The notes under the pieces were generated by a model. The model saw nothing but the letters and a program-made list of their open reading frames with translations. It did no database searches and had not been told where the DNA came from. From Polaribacter huanghezhanensis (GTDB taxonomy: Bacteria > Bacteroidota > Bacteroidia > Flavobacteriales > Flavobacteriaceae): 64,000 nucleotides of DNA. Position 1 is the first letter of the stretch. The number at the start of each line of letters is the position of its first letter. The stretch lies in the NCBI RefSeq assembly GCF_030444335.1, contig NZ_CP128595.1, positions 1,998,501-2,062,500 of the forward strand, in the 5' to 3' direction. Positions 17,403 through 27,322 of the stretch are shown here, piece by piece. The position numbers and the translations under genes are program-made.

Positions 17403-18317
17403 TTAGAGTTTTTCTTCTATGTATTTTATAATGGATGCAGTCTCAGATTTAAAAGGATACCAAGCAATATTTTCATCCTTTTTAAACCAAGTTAGTTGTC
17501 TTTTCGCAAATCTTCGAGTATTTTTTTTGATTTCTTCAACAGCAAATTCTTTAGAAATAGCTCCGTCTAAAAAAGAGAATAATTCTCTGTATCCAACGGT
17601 TTGTAAAGAATTTAAGTTTCTATTTGGATATAAATTTTTTGCTTCATCAAGCAATCCGTTAGCAATCATAATATTTACACGCTGGTTAATTCTATCATAA
17701 ATAATTTCTCTTTCAGCATTCAATCCAATTTTTATAGATGTAAAATTTCTAGGAGTTTTTGGCTTGTTTTTAAAACTCGAATACGTTTTTCCTGTGCCGA
17801 TACAAATTTCTAAGGCTCTAATAATTCTGTGTGGATTATCGATTGTAATTGTTTGATATGTTTCAACATCTAATTCTCGCAATTGTTGTTGTAAACTTTC
17901 GATGCCGTTTTCTTTTAAATCATCGTTCAATTGTTCTCTAATTGCAGGATCTATAACCGGAAAATAATCCAATCCATTGATTACAGCATCAACATACAAA
18001 CCACTTCCACCAACCATGATTACAATATTATTTGTTAAAAATAATTCTGAAATTTTTTGCAATGCATCTCGTTCAAACTCCCCCACATTATAAGCATCAA
18101 AAATACTTCTATCTTGTATAAAGTGATGTTTTGCAGCATTTAATTCTTCTTTTGATGGAACCGCAGTTCCAATGGTCATTTCTTTATAAAACTGACGAGA
18201 ATCGCAAGAAATAATTTCTGTATTAAAATGGTTTGCCAATTGAATGCTTAAAGCAGTTTTTCCAATTGCAGTTGGACCAACGATTGTAATTAAATAGTTG
18301 TTTTTTTGAGAAGGCAT
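17403..18317 (-). CDS. miaA: tRNA dimethylallyltransferase
   Basis: A 304-residue cytoplasmic enzyme that adds the isopentenyl group to A37 of tRNAs reading UNN codons. The P-loop GPTAIGKTALSIQLA lies near residue 12, then SCDSRQFYKEM, the substrate-channel segment VGGSGLYVDAVINGLD, and NPHRIIRALEI. The C-terminal helical region ends in RRFAKRQLTWFKKD, the conserved RQxTWF motif. The stop of the upstream potassium-channel gene lies against its start, so the pair is probably cotranscribed. Confidence 0.95.
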   Translation of the reverse strand: MPSQKNNYLITIVGPTAIGKTALSIQLANHFNTEIISCDSRQFYKEMTIGTAVPSKEELNAAKHHFIQDRSIFDAYNVGEFERDALQKISELFLTNNIVIMVGGSGLYVDAVINGLDYFPVIDPAIREQLNDDLKENGIESLQQQLRELDVETYQTITIDNPHRIIRALEICIGTGKTYSSFKNKPKTPRNFTSIKIGLNAEREIIYDRINQRVNIMIANGLLDEAKNLYPNRNLNSLQTVGYRELFSFLDGAISKEFAVEEIKKNTRRFAKRQLTWFKKDENIAWYPFKSETASIIKYIEEKL

Positions 18318-19139
18318 TTAGAAAATTTTACTTCCACATTTATAGCAAAACTCAGCCTTGTCTTTATGTTTATCGGCTAAACAATTTGGACATGATTGTG
18401 TATTGGTGTTTATGCTATCCATTTTAGTCATTTCTGAACTTACAATTCCTGTTGGGATGGCAATAATTCCGTATCCTAGAATCATAATAACACTAGCAAT
18501 TAATTGTCCTAATGGAGTTTGAGGTGCAATATCCCCAAAACCAACAGTTGTTAACGTTACAATAGCCCAATACACACTTGTAGGAATACTTGTAAATCCG
18601 TTTTCTTCTCCTTCAATCATGTACATTAAAGTTCCTAAAATGGTGCAAATAATCACAATAAAAAAAATAAAAACGGCAATCTTAGCTTTACTTGCTCTTA
18701 AAGCAATTAACAATTTATTTGATGCCCCAATATATCTGGCAAGTTTTAAAATTCTAAAAATTCTTAACAAACGTAAAGCTCTTAATGCAACAAGGCTGTG
18801 AGAACCAACAAGCACAAAAGATAAATACTTGGGAAGTGTAGATAACAAATCTATAATTCCGTAAAAGCTAAACACATATTTTAAGGGTTTTTTTATAGAA
18901 ACCAATCGTAAAATATACTCGATGGTAAATAAGATTGTAATAATCCATTCAGAGATATTTAGGATGTCGTGATATTTAACATCTATGCTAGTAACACTTT
19001 CTAGCATGACCAATAAAACACTTGCAATAATAACAACAAGAAGTATTACATCAAAAATTTTACCTGCTTTTGTATCAGCTTCATAAATAATTTCATGAAT
19101 TTGATGTTTCCAAGAAGTGGTAGGTTTTTGATTTTTCAA
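18318..19139 (-). CDS. Voltage-gated-type potassium channel with C-terminal zinc ribbon
   Basis: A 273-residue inner-membrane channel with six transmembrane segments. S4 shows the regularly spaced arginines RALRLLRIFRILKLARYI, and the pore loop has the K+ selectivity filter TLTTVGFGDIAPQ. After S6 a short linker leads to a C-terminal zinc-ribbon-like tail, CPNCLADKH then FCYKCGSKI, with four Cys able to hold one metal ion. The tail is not part of the classical channel and could be regulatory or structural. Its stop abuts miaA. Confidence 0.88.
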   Translation of the reverse strand: MKNQKPTTSWKHQIHEIIYEADTKAGKIFDVILLVVIIASVLLVMLESVTSIDVKYHDILNISEWIITILFTIEYILRLVSIKKPLKYVFSFYGIIDLLSTLPKYLSFVLVGSHSLVALRALRLLRIFRILKLARYIGASNKLLIALRASKAKIAVFIFFIVIICTILGTLMYMIEGEENGFTSIPTSVYWAIVTLTTVGFGDIAPQTPLGQLIASVIMILGYGIIAIPTGIVSSEMTKMDSINTNTQSCPNCLADKHKDKAEFCYKCGSKIF

Positions 19140-19183
19140 TGGTAAAAATATTTTTTGCTAATTTACTATAAATTATGATGATA

Positions 19184-19216
19184 AAAGCTCTAGTTTAATT
19201 TTTAAACCAGAGCTTT
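19184..19216 (-). terminator. Terminator after the caspase-like gene
   Basis: AAAGCTCTAGTTTAA and TTAAACCAGAGCTTT pair over about 15 bases with one G-T pair. It lies between the caspase-like stop and the potassium-channel start, and serves minus-strand transcripts. Confidence 0.65.
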
Positions 19217-19238
19217 AAGTTTTTGAAATTAAATTTTA

Positions 19239-22200
19239 TTATTCTTTTTTAACAAAAATAAAATCTCCTCCTTCGTCACCAATACCATAGATAGTTCCGT
19301 ATTGTGGTGTGTTTGGACTGTTATTCATTACAGGTTCTTCTATTCTGTCAAAAAGTTGACGTGCAGATAAATAGTTGCTAGGATTTGTTTCTAACCTTTT
19401 TAGCAAATATTTTAGGAACATGCTTTTATTTGGAACTGTTTTTAAAGTTCCACTTGTAATTGCTTTTCTACTTGTTAATTCGAATTTCTTTTGAATAGAT
19501 TTGGGAGATTTTTCGAACGACCGTACTTGTCTAAAAATACTACCACTAAAACAGGCATCAGAAATTAATAAAGTGTGTTTAGATCTAATCGATTTTAAGA
19601 AATCTACCACTTGCGAGTTGCTAATTAAATTTAGTTCATATTCCATATCTGCATCCGAAGGTAACCAAGCACCAAGTCCACTTATTTCATCATAAATTCC
19701 GTGTCCAGCATAGAAAACTAATAGATTATCTCTATCGGTAACTTTCTTTTTCAGCTTGCTAAATTCTTTAATAATGTCATTTGCCTTTGGGCTGTTATTT
19801 AAAATAACAACATTTTCTTTTTTAAAGCTGTATTTGTTTATCAATACATTTCCTAAGTCTTGTGCATCTTTTGTTGGCAATCCACCCAAATCTGTAATTG
19901 CTCCGTCACCATAATCACTTACACCAATTAACAATGCGTAATATTCGCCAAAACCATTATTTATATTGTTATTATTTACAACAATTACATCATCTTTAAC
20001 ATCAACAACATCTGGAGATTTTCTTTTAATCGTAAATGTTTTGGTTGATGATGCTTGTTTTAAATCTGTCGCTTTTACAATTAAATCATTTGTGCCAAAT
20101 TTTAAAGGAACATTTGCAGTAAAAGTTCCGTCTTCTTTAACCGTTGCGTCTACACCATTAATTGTAACTTCGTAAATACCATCTTTATCTGTTGCTTTAC
20201 CACGCACTAAAATCTTTTTTGTTTTTACAATTTTAAATCCACGTTCTACAACAGGCTCTGTAATTACAACTTCTGGCGGAGTATTAAAGCTTGATGATGG
20301 GTAGGTTACATTTAAATAATTTACAGAAATCTCTTGCTTATTGTAAACGCTAAACCCAATATAATCTCCAAAAAACTTAGAATACGGAGCTTCGTTTACA
20401 TATTGATCGTTGATGTAAATCCTCAATAAATTATTGGTTTTTACAATTTTTATTTTATTTGGTTGATACGTTTCTTTATTTAAAGCAGCACTTTCTGTCC
20501 AAGGAATTAGCTTGTTAGAAACATCATTTTCTAATTTTCTAAATAAATAACTTCCCTCTTTTGATAAAAACAAATCAAATTCGTTGGTGTTATTTTGACG
20601 ACCAAAGGCAAAAGCAATAGATCCAGTAGAAGAGCTTGTAAGTCTTGTTAATGAGGTTTCTATAATAAAATCTCTACTAGTGTCAATTCCCACTTTTTTA
20701 CTAATAAAAACACCTCCTTTTTCGTTGTTACTTTTTATATAAAGTTTCCCATTGCTAATTCTGGTTTTTATGTTTGTATCATCAGACAAATTCCATCCAT
20801 TAGTATTGCTTGTAAAACTCTCATTTAATGGAACTTTTAAGGTGTTAGAAGTAACAATTGTGTTTTTTGATTTTTTTAGGTACTTAATAGTAATATTATC
20901 GACACCAATTTTTTGTTTGTTAAACACAACAAATCCTAATCGATGACCAAAAAAGGACTCAAAATCTGTTTGAGCTACAAAAGTATTGTTGATATAAAAC
21001 TTGTATTGATCGCTCTCTTTTCTGATTTTTAACGTATTTAAGGCTCCATTTCCAGTTTTTATAGCAGATGATTTAGTAAATTTTTTAATCAGTTCTTCTT
21101 TATCATCTACAACACGCGCAATTTTATAATATCCGTTTCCAGTAAGATAAAAGCGAAAGCTATTTTTGCCTTCTTTACCCCATTGAAATCCGTAGGAAAT
21201 ATTAGTAACTCCATTAATTTTTTTAATTGCAGTGCTAATTTCAAAATCTCTTGAAGTATCTATGGTTTTAGGAATATTAACAGCCCAACCACCAGATTCT
21301 TTTAGATGTTCAAAACTATAATAGCTATTCGCAACACTCATAATTGTGTTTCCACTAGAGTTGGTTGTTGGCCAATTGTTATTGTTGTTTGTAAAATAAT
21401 CTATTAAGACTTTTTCTCCGTTAGCAACAACTACATTGTCATTGTTGTCGTTTTGATTTATATATTTTATGTTTAAATCGTCGATGGCAATACTTTGATC
21501 GTTATAAGCAATAAACCCAAAACGATTTCCCATAAACGGTTTGTGTGTATACAAGGTTAAGTACCTGTCGTTAACATAAAACTTAATAAAACCTCTTTCT
21601 TTTTTTATTTTTAAAGTGTTGTAGGCGTTATTTCCAGTATTTATATAGGAAGATTTTGTCCAATCTTTTATTGCAGTGTATTTTCCGTCTACATATTGAT
21701 CTATTGAGTAAGAACCGTTTGCAGTTACTGTAAAAACAAATTGATTATTCCCATCTTTTCTACCAAAAACAAAACCGTAACCATTGTTCTTAATTCCGCT
21801 AATTTTTAAAAATTTAGCTTCAATTTCAAAATCTTTACTCGTGTTAATATCAATAACTTTTGTACTAGACCAACCACCAGAATCTCTTTTATGTTCAAAA
21901 TAATATTTACCATTACGTACTTCTAATTTTGAGCTACTATCTGAAGATTCTGCCCAACTATTTTTATTTGAAGAAAAATCATCATTTAAAATATTGCTAC
22001 CTGTTGTTGTGGTTGTAGTAGTTACATTGTTATTATTACCTCCATTGATGTATTTTGCGCTTAAGTTGTTTACAGCAATTTTTTGATCATTGTAAATAAC
22101 AAAACCAAGACGATTGCCAAAAAAAGGTTTGTATGTAAAAAGTGTTAGGTATCTATCATTTACATAAAACTTAATAAATCCATTTTCCTTTTTTATTTTT

Positions 22201-22661
22201 AAAGTATTGTAAGCATAATTACCAGTTTTTATATGGTCAGATTTTGTCCATCCTTTTAATGCTGTAAATTTACCACCAATATATTGATCTATTGAATAAG
22301 AACCTCCTGCCGTTATTTTAAATACAAATTGATTGTTGCTATCTTTTCTGCCAAAAACAAAGCCATATCCATGGTTACTAATACCACTAATTTTTAAAAA
22401 TTGAGCTTCAATTTCAAAATCCTTATTGGTATTGATATCAACAACCTTTGTACTAGACCAACCACCAGATTTTCTTTTGTGTTCAAAATAATATCGATTA
22501 TTTTTTATCTCTAAAGTTGCGCTATTGTCAGATGATTCTGCCCAATTGTTTTTGTTTGATGTAAAATTATCTTCTAGAATTACACTACCTGTTAGTTGCG
22601 CATTGGCAATAAAAGCAAATGTTGATAAAAAGAAAGCTAAGAATAAGTGTTTAGTTTTCAT
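19239..22661 (-). CDS. Secreted caspase-like protease with four tandem N-terminal repeats
   Basis: A 1140-residue protein. Residues 1-21 are a signal peptide (ending IANA). Four repeats of about 190 residues follow (about 24-205, 221-405, 415-600, 613-800). Each opens with an F(T/S)xNxNxW-type motif and runs through DINTxKDFEIEA, YGFVFGR, NTLKIKK, FYVNDRYL and GNRLGFVIYN, like concanavalin-type glycan-binding or LamG-like folds. Next is an Ig-like domain (about 805-890, TDKDGIYEVTINGVDATV). The C-terminal caspase (C14) domain has the catalytic His987 in FYAGHG and Cys1037 in SDACFSG. Repeat 4 is the most diverged. It follows the papain-like gene by 11 bases, so the two form an operon. Targets are unknown. 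Confidence 0.88.
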   Translation of the reverse strand: MKTKHLFLAFFLSTFAFIANAQLTGSVILEDNFTSNKNNWAESSDNSATLEIKNNRYYFEHKRKSGGWSSTKVVDINTNKDFEIEAQFLKISGISNHGYGFVFGRKDSNNQFVFKITAGGSYSIDQYIGGKFTALKGWTKSDHIKTGNYAYNTLKIKKENGFIKFYVNDRYLTLFTYKPFFGNRLGFVIYNDQKIAVNNLSAKYINGGNNNNVTTTTTTTGSNILNDDFSSNKNSWAESSDSSSKLEVRNGKYYFEHKRDSGGWSSTKVIDINTSKDFEIEAKFLKISGIKNNGYGFVFGRKDGNNQFVFTVTANGSYSIDQYVDGKYTAIKDWTKSSYINTGNNAYNTLKIKKERGFIKFYVNDRYLTLYTHKPFMGNRFGFIAYNDQSIAIDDLNIKYINQNDNNDNVVVANGEKVLIDYFTNNNNNWPTTNSSGNTIMSVANSYYSFEHLKESGGWAVNIPKTIDTSRDFEISTAIKKINGVTNISYGFQWGKEGKNSFRFYLTGNGYYKIARVVDDKEELIKKFTKSSAIKTGNGALNTLKIRKESDQYKFYINNTFVAQTDFESFFGHRLGFVVFNKQKIGVDNITIKYLKKSKNTIVTSNTLKVPLNESFTSNTNGWNLSDDTNIKTRISNGKLYIKSNNEKGGVFISKKVGIDTSRDFIIETSLTRLTSSSTGSIAFAFGRQNNTNEFDLFLSKEGSYLFRKLENDVSNKLIPWTESAALNKETYQPNKIKIVKTNNLLRIYINDQYVNEAPYSKFFGDYIGFSVYNKQEISVNYLNVTYPSSSFNTPPEVVITEPVVERGFKIVKTKKILVRGKATDKDGIYEVTINGVDATVKEDGTFTANVPLKFGTNDLIVKATDLKQASSTKTFTIKRKSPDVVDVKDDVIVVNNNNINNGFGEYYALLIGVSDYGDGAITDLGGLPTKDAQDLGNVLINKYSFKKENVVILNNSPKANDIIKEFSKLKKKVTDRDNLLVFYAGHGIYDEISGLGAWLPSDADMEYELNLISNSQVVDFLKSIRSKHTLLISDACFSGSIFRQVRSFEKSPKSIQKKFELTSRKAITSGTLKTVPNKSMFLKYLLKRLETNPSNYLSARQLFDRIEEPVMNNSPNTPQYGTIYGIGDEGGDFIFVKKE

Positions 22662-22672
22662 AATGTTGTTTT

Positions 22673-24136
22673 TTATTGGTGATTCATTTCTATAAAGAGA
22701 GGTACAATTTTAGCAGTGGTATTTGATGATTTTGTTGCAAAAGCAATTTTATTACTATCAAATTTAATATCAGATCCTTTATATATTTTAGATTGTAGTG
22801 CTTTTTTAACTCTAGAAACAAAGTCTCCAGACCCGTATCTTGTAATGCTTACAATTTTGTCAATGTCTAATTTTTCTTTGCTGTATAAAACACAAAGGAT
22901 GTCTCTACCTGGATTAGAATCAAATTCTATAAAGTAATCTTCGTTTGGTAGTGCTATTTCACTATCTACGTAGTTAAAATAGTCGCTAAAATTTTCAAAA
23001 GGATATAATTTATTTACAGATTTATCTGCAGAGCCATAGCCAATTAAATATAGATAACCTTTTTGTTTACTTTTTAAGTAAATTCTAAATTGAGTTCCAG
23101 AACCATAACTTTTAGCAATTCTATAAGTTGCTTCTGAAGCTTTTACAACATTAAAATTTCTGGAAGCTCCTTTGGCTAAAATCGGAGTCATATTTTCGCC
23201 ATTTCCTAATTTTAATGTCATTTCTCCAGCTAAAATATTAGGATTATCGGTAACAATATCATCATTATCATCTGGAGATACAATAACTGTAGGTTTTGAG
23301 CTTTTATCAACTAAAACATAAGCTGTTTTGGTGTTTTTTTTAAAATCATCATACCGCACCCAAATGTATCCGTTGTTTCCCCAATTTGTTCCCCAAGAGT
23401 TTAACAATTCAAAAGCGCCGCCATATTTATCATCATCATAGCCAATAGCCACCATTGCATGTCCACCAGGTTTGCTTGTATGGATTCCGTTCCAATATCC
23501 TTTTGCTTTAAAGAATGTAGAAGAAACTTGCATTCCAATAACAACTGGATTTTTATTTGCGATTGCTTTTTTTACTTTTCCTACTAAATTAGAAGGATTG
23601 TCCCATTTTGCTAACCTTTCGTAAGTTAAAATGGTATTTTGTTTTGCTTTTTGCAAACCATAGCTAGATGGGTTTTTAACACAGTTAGTTTGATCGTAAC
23701 TAAAATCTTTTAATTCTAAAACGCCATAAGTATTTAGCAATTTCATTGCATCTGCAATATAAGATCCGCGTTTACAATTTGTATCATTTTTAAATTTAAT
23801 TAAGTTGTAAACAAATGCAGGTGAATAGGTATTTTGATTGATTTTTGCAGTATTATTTGCCCAACCATTTTTTACAGCATTGGCAATTGTTCTTGCTCCA
23901 TAACCACTTGCCCAACCAACACAAGATGGTTGTTGTCCTTGATTTCCTGGTGTTGGAGTATAGGATTTAAGGCTATAGTTTCTTGGTACAGCAGTTACAC
24001 TTCTTGTAATTAACGGAACTGTTTCTGTAACATTTTCGTATTTTTCTTGACTAAATTCTAAACCGGTAACAAATTCTTGTGCATAGCATGTTGTGCTTAG
24101 AAGCATTAAAAACACAATAAGTGAAAACTTTTTCAT
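22673..24136 (-). CDS. Secreted papain-like (C1) cysteine protease with C-terminal DUF4384-type domain
   Basis: A 487-residue exported protein with signal peptide MKKFSLIVFLMLLSTTCYAQ. The catalytic domain begins soon after, with no long pro-region. The oxyanion Gln and nucleophile lie in QGQQPSCVGWAS (Gln66, Cys72), the His in KPGGHAMVAIGYDD (His226) and the Asn in LLNSWGTNWGNNGY (Asn246), so the triad is intact. Residues about 300-470 form a DUF4384-like beta domain (FRIYLKSKQKGYLYLIGYG). It is the first gene of a two-protease unit with the caspase-like gene. No clear TAnnTTTG element was found in the 126-base upstream gap. Confidence 0.85.
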   Translation of the reverse strand: MKKFSLIVFLMLLSTTCYAQEFVTGLEFSQEKYENVTETVPLITRSVTAVPRNYSLKSYTPTPGNQGQQPSCVGWASGYGARTIANAVKNGWANNTAKINQNTYSPAFVYNLIKFKNDTNCKRGSYIADAMKLLNTYGVLELKDFSYDQTNCVKNPSSYGLQKAKQNTILTYERLAKWDNPSNLVGKVKKAIANKNPVVIGMQVSSTFFKAKGYWNGIHTSKPGGHAMVAIGYDDDKYGGAFELLNSWGTNWGNNGYIWVRYDDFKKNTKTAYVLVDKSSKPTVIVSPDDNDDIVTDNPNILAGEMTLKLGNGENMTPILAKGASRNFNVVKASEATYRIAKSYGSGTQFRIYLKSKQKGYLYLIGYGSADKSVNKLYPFENFSDYFNYVDSEIALPNEDYFIEFDSNPGRDILCVLYSKEKLDIDKIVSITRYGSGDFVSRVKKALQSKIYKGSDIKFDSNKIAFATKSSNTTAKIVPLFIEMNHQ

Positions 24137-24262
24137 GATGTTTGTTTTTAGGTTATTTTACAAAAAGGGGAGATATGTATAGAAAAAACAATACGCAATT
24201 ATTCGTATATTTTATAAAAATAACAAAAAAAATGAAGATTTAAAACTATTATGTAAAGGTTG

Positions 24263-26215
24263 CTAAATTTTTTCTAAAGTAATAATGGTAGATTGTGCTT
24301 TTACTATTTGATTAAAATATTCTTTCAAAGCAAAATATTCTTCGTTAGAATACATTGCTTTATTAAATTTAAATTGAAAGATCACAACGATTTTATTCCC
24401 AATACTTTTGCAATTTAACACTAATTTCCCTCCATTATTTGGTAAAGAAAAAGCTTTACTTTCTGGTATAGATACTATTTTATAATTATTGGGTAATAAA
24501 ATATTAGCTCTGTAGTTATAACTGAAAGCATGACCAAAGTTTACGGGGTAAAATCTATTATCTAATTTGAATGGATTACTAATATATCTATCTAAATAAA
24601 ACAGTTGTAATTGAATTGAATTAGAGGAACTATTATTAACCGTAAAGTCTAAGTTTTCAATTAATTGATTTTCTTTAAAATTCTTTCCTTTATTAGAATA
24701 ATTATTTAATGTGATTTTATCAGTACTAAAAACGTCTAAATAATCATCTTTACTAAATTTGTTAATTCTAGATCTTGTATTTAGAGCGTCGTGTCCAGTT
24801 TTTATTACTCTTAATTTGTTTTTTACAATGCCATTTTCTTCTAACTTAATATTCATCATGGCTTTTGTTGATGAATTTGTAGATTGACTAATTTCTTGCC
24901 AATAACTTTCTTTTTTAAAATCTAACACTCTTGCTTTGCCATTAAGTGTATAATAAGGGGTTAAACCAAAAGTTAAATCTTTTTTACTAGCATCCAAAAA
25001 ATAATCTTTCCCATTGATAACTGTTTTTATTAATAAATAATTAAAATCAGTAATAACTGGAAAAAGTTGTGTAGGCCTACCATTTTCTCTAGTAGAAGAC
25101 ATGACAATGTATGCCTTAATATTAGCAGCTTTTAACGAATTATATAAAGATATATTTATTTCTGGAATTGTACCAGTTCTATTTTCAAATGCTCTTTTAG
25201 TATTTATTTTTTGGAAATTATACCCCTTATTATTAAGGGTGTAATGGTTTTGTATGAAGTAATATACTTGTTTCGCTTTATCAAGCTGATTAGTTTGATT
25301 AATGATGTTTTCTGGAAGATTCTTCTTAAAAAAACTTGATTTTTTTATTTCAGAACCAAAGAAGAGTCCAGATTTAAACTTTTTATCTGTAGCTTTCCAT
25401 GAACTTGTAAAATCATCTTTTTTTCCACTAGAATATTCTATAGTTTCTAATCTAAAGGATAATCTTGAAATATTGTCTTCTTTACTTGTAGTGTATTTCT
25501 CTTCAATATAAGCAGGTACATCTTTCATAACAAATTCTTGAACAGCACAATCTACAGAATGTTCTGTATAACCGTCACCTGAATATTTTACACATCCTTT
25601 TTTTATCTCTCCTTTGTTAATATCTAAAGGAAAATATCCATTTAACTTGATGTTATATTTAAAATTTCCTACAATAGATGAATTATACTGGCTTTTAATT
25701 TTTGGAATATCATCTTGAAAATACCAATCATTCATATTTAATTCATATGGATTAATTAATGTATATGAATATTCAATAACAGAACCAGCTTTTACATTTG
25801 GTAGCGTAAAACTTATTTCTTTCCAATTACTAGACAACTCTTTACTTAAAATATTTTTATCTTGTAAATCTGTTGTTTGTGTTATTTGATTAGAAATGTT
25901 GTAAGTAACCCCTTTAATGTTTTTAATTTCTTGTTTATCATAATATGGAATTTTTATAATAGCTTTTCTAGAACCTTCTGTTTTTAATATTTTTATCCTA
26001 AAATAATAATCAGTCCATGTTTCATTCAAATTATTATTATAAAAAAATAAATTTCCATGATCAAATAAAACAACTGCAGCTGCAGTAGAATCTTTGTCAT
26101 AAACTGTCATTTGTAGTTCTTCTAAAGAAGTTTGTCCAATTTTTTCTGACTTAGTTCTTTGAGAAAATGATAAAGTAGAAATAAATAGAATTAAAAGGAA
26201 AGTGATTTTTTTCAT
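24263..26215 (-). CDS. DUF3857/transglutaminase-like exported protein
   Basis: A 650-residue protein with a signal peptide ending STLSFSQ. The N-terminal half (about 30-260) matches the DUF3857 beta domain, with AGSVIEYSYTLINP and the long DDIPKIKSQY segment. A transglutaminase-like fold follows (about 290-400). Where an active transglutaminase has GxC, this one reads GTIPEINISLYNSLKAA, so the catalytic Cys is absent; this is common in flavobacterial members. It is probably a binding or scaffold domain. The C-terminal 240 residues are beta-rich. It follows the exonuclease gene by 3 bases and may end the serC operon. Confidence 0.72.
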   Translation of the reverse strand: MKKITFLLILFISTLSFSQRTKSEKIGQTSLEELQMTVYDKDSTAAAVVLFDHGNLFFYNNNLNETWTDYYFRIKILKTEGSRKAIIKIPYYDKQEIKNIKGVTYNISNQITQTTDLQDKNILSKELSSNWKEISFTLPNVKAGSVIEYSYTLINPYELNMNDWYFQDDIPKIKSQYNSSIVGNFKYNIKLNGYFPLDINKGEIKKGCVKYSGDGYTEHSVDCAVQEFVMKDVPAYIEEKYTTSKEDNISRLSFRLETIEYSSGKKDDFTSSWKATDKKFKSGLFFGSEIKKSSFFKKNLPENIINQTNQLDKAKQVYYFIQNHYTLNNKGYNFQKINTKRAFENRTGTIPEINISLYNSLKAANIKAYIVMSSTRENGRPTQLFPVITDFNYLLIKTVINGKDYFLDASKKDLTFGLTPYYTLNGKARVLDFKKESYWQEISQSTNSSTKAMMNIKLEENGIVKNKLRVIKTGHDALNTRSRINKFSKDDYLDVFSTDKITLNNYSNKGKNFKENQLIENLDFTVNNSSSNSIQLQLFYLDRYISNPFKLDNRFYPVNFGHAFSYNYRANILLPNNYKIVSIPESKAFSLPNNGGKLVLNCKSIGNKIVVIFQFKFNKAMYSNEEYFALKEYFNQIVKAQSTIITLEKI

Positions 26216-26218
26216 GAC

Positions 26219-27298
26219 CTAGAATCTTATAATTTTTAAAACTGATTTATTTTTTAAATAATTTTTTATGATGGTTTTAGCCAACTCTTTATTTAAAATA
26301 GGAGTAAGCATTTCTTTTAAAATGCTCATTTGATTTTCTTGAAAAGCCAAGTTGGTAAAACAATATCCTAAAACCTCGTTATTTTCTATTACAATTATCG
26401 AACGCTCATCAATAGTTCTTCCTTTGTCAATCAACAACATATTGTCGCTATTAAAGCTTTTTGACAGCATTCTTTTTTTACTTTTTAAATTGTATTTTGG
26501 TTTGTTTACATCCAGTTCTAAAAAATATTTTAAGCTGGTAAGTAACATATTTCCAGTAGATTCGTAACTTATTGAAGCTATTTTTTCTTGAACTTTAAGT
26601 GCTCGTTTTGTCGTTTTCACAAACTGATTTGTAAGATCACTTTTTATGTTGCTTCCTTTGCCCATGAAAATAATTTCTCCGTCATCTTTATGCAAATAAT
26701 AAACGCCCATAATTGTGGGAATTGCTTCCATTAAACCAGTTAGTTTTTCTGCAACCTTCTTAGAATCAAAATGTTTAATGGTGCTTTTTAGTATTGTTTT
26801 GTCAACATCCTTATTTAACAATAGTTTAAAAAGTTGAATAGTCGCGAGTGCATCACCAGAAGCTCTATGTCTATCATTCATTGGTATTCCGAGAGATTTA
26901 CATAATTTACCTAAACTGTATGAAGGTTTGTCTGGAATCAATTTTCTACTTAATTCAACCGTACACAACGTGTCTCTTTTAAATTGATATCCTAACCGTT
27001 TGTATTCTGTTTTTAAAATACGATAATCAAAACTCGAGTTGTGAGCAACAATAATACAATCTTCTGTAATTTCTAAGATTCGTTTTGCTACTTCGTGAAA
27101 TTTTGGAGCATTTTTTAGCATTTTATTGTTGATTCCGGTAAGTTGTACCACAAAAGGCTGAATGTCTTTTTCTGGATTTACCAATGTAATAAGTTGATCG
27201 ACAACAGCATGTCCGTCAAACTTGTAGATTGCAATTTCAGTAATTCCTTCTTCGTTAAATTTTCCTCCGGTAGTTTCAATATCTAAAATTGCGTACAA
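26219..27298 (-). CDS. DEDDh exonuclease (DNA polymerase III epsilon-like) with degenerate GIY-YIG region
   Basis: A 359-residue protein. The N-terminal 3'-5' exonuclease domain (about 1-165) has the DEDDh residues in ILDIETTGGKFNEEGITEIA, the AHNSSFDYRIL motif, and HRASGDALAT. Residues about 195-235 read GVYYLHKDDGEIIFMGKG, which resembles the start of a UvrC-type GIY-YIG nuclease, but YIG is FMG and the following NIKSDLTNQF lacks the expected catalytic Arg. This second domain is therefore probably inactive. It may proofread or repair DNA. It lies 24 bases after yggS. Confidence 0.8.
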   Translation of the reverse strand: MYAILDIETTGGKFNEEGITEIAIYKFDGHAVVDQLITLVNPEKDIQPFVVQLTGINNKMLKNAPKFHEVAKRILEITEDCIIVAHNSSFDYRILKTEYKRLGYQFKRDTLCTVELSRKLIPDKPSYSLGKLCKSLGIPMNDRHRASGDALATIQLFKLLLNKDVDKTILKSTIKHFDSKKVAEKLTGLMEAIPTIMGVYYLHKDDGEIIFMGKGSNIKSDLTNQFVKTTKRALKVQEKIASISYESTGNMLLTSLKYFLELDVNKPKYNLKSKKRMLSKSFNSDNMLLIDKGRTIDERSIIVIENNEVLGYCFTNLAFQENQMSILKEMLTPILNKELAKTIIKNYLKNKSVLKIIRF

Positions 27299-27322
27299 AC
27301 TCTTTTTCTTTTTTAAGTAAAA

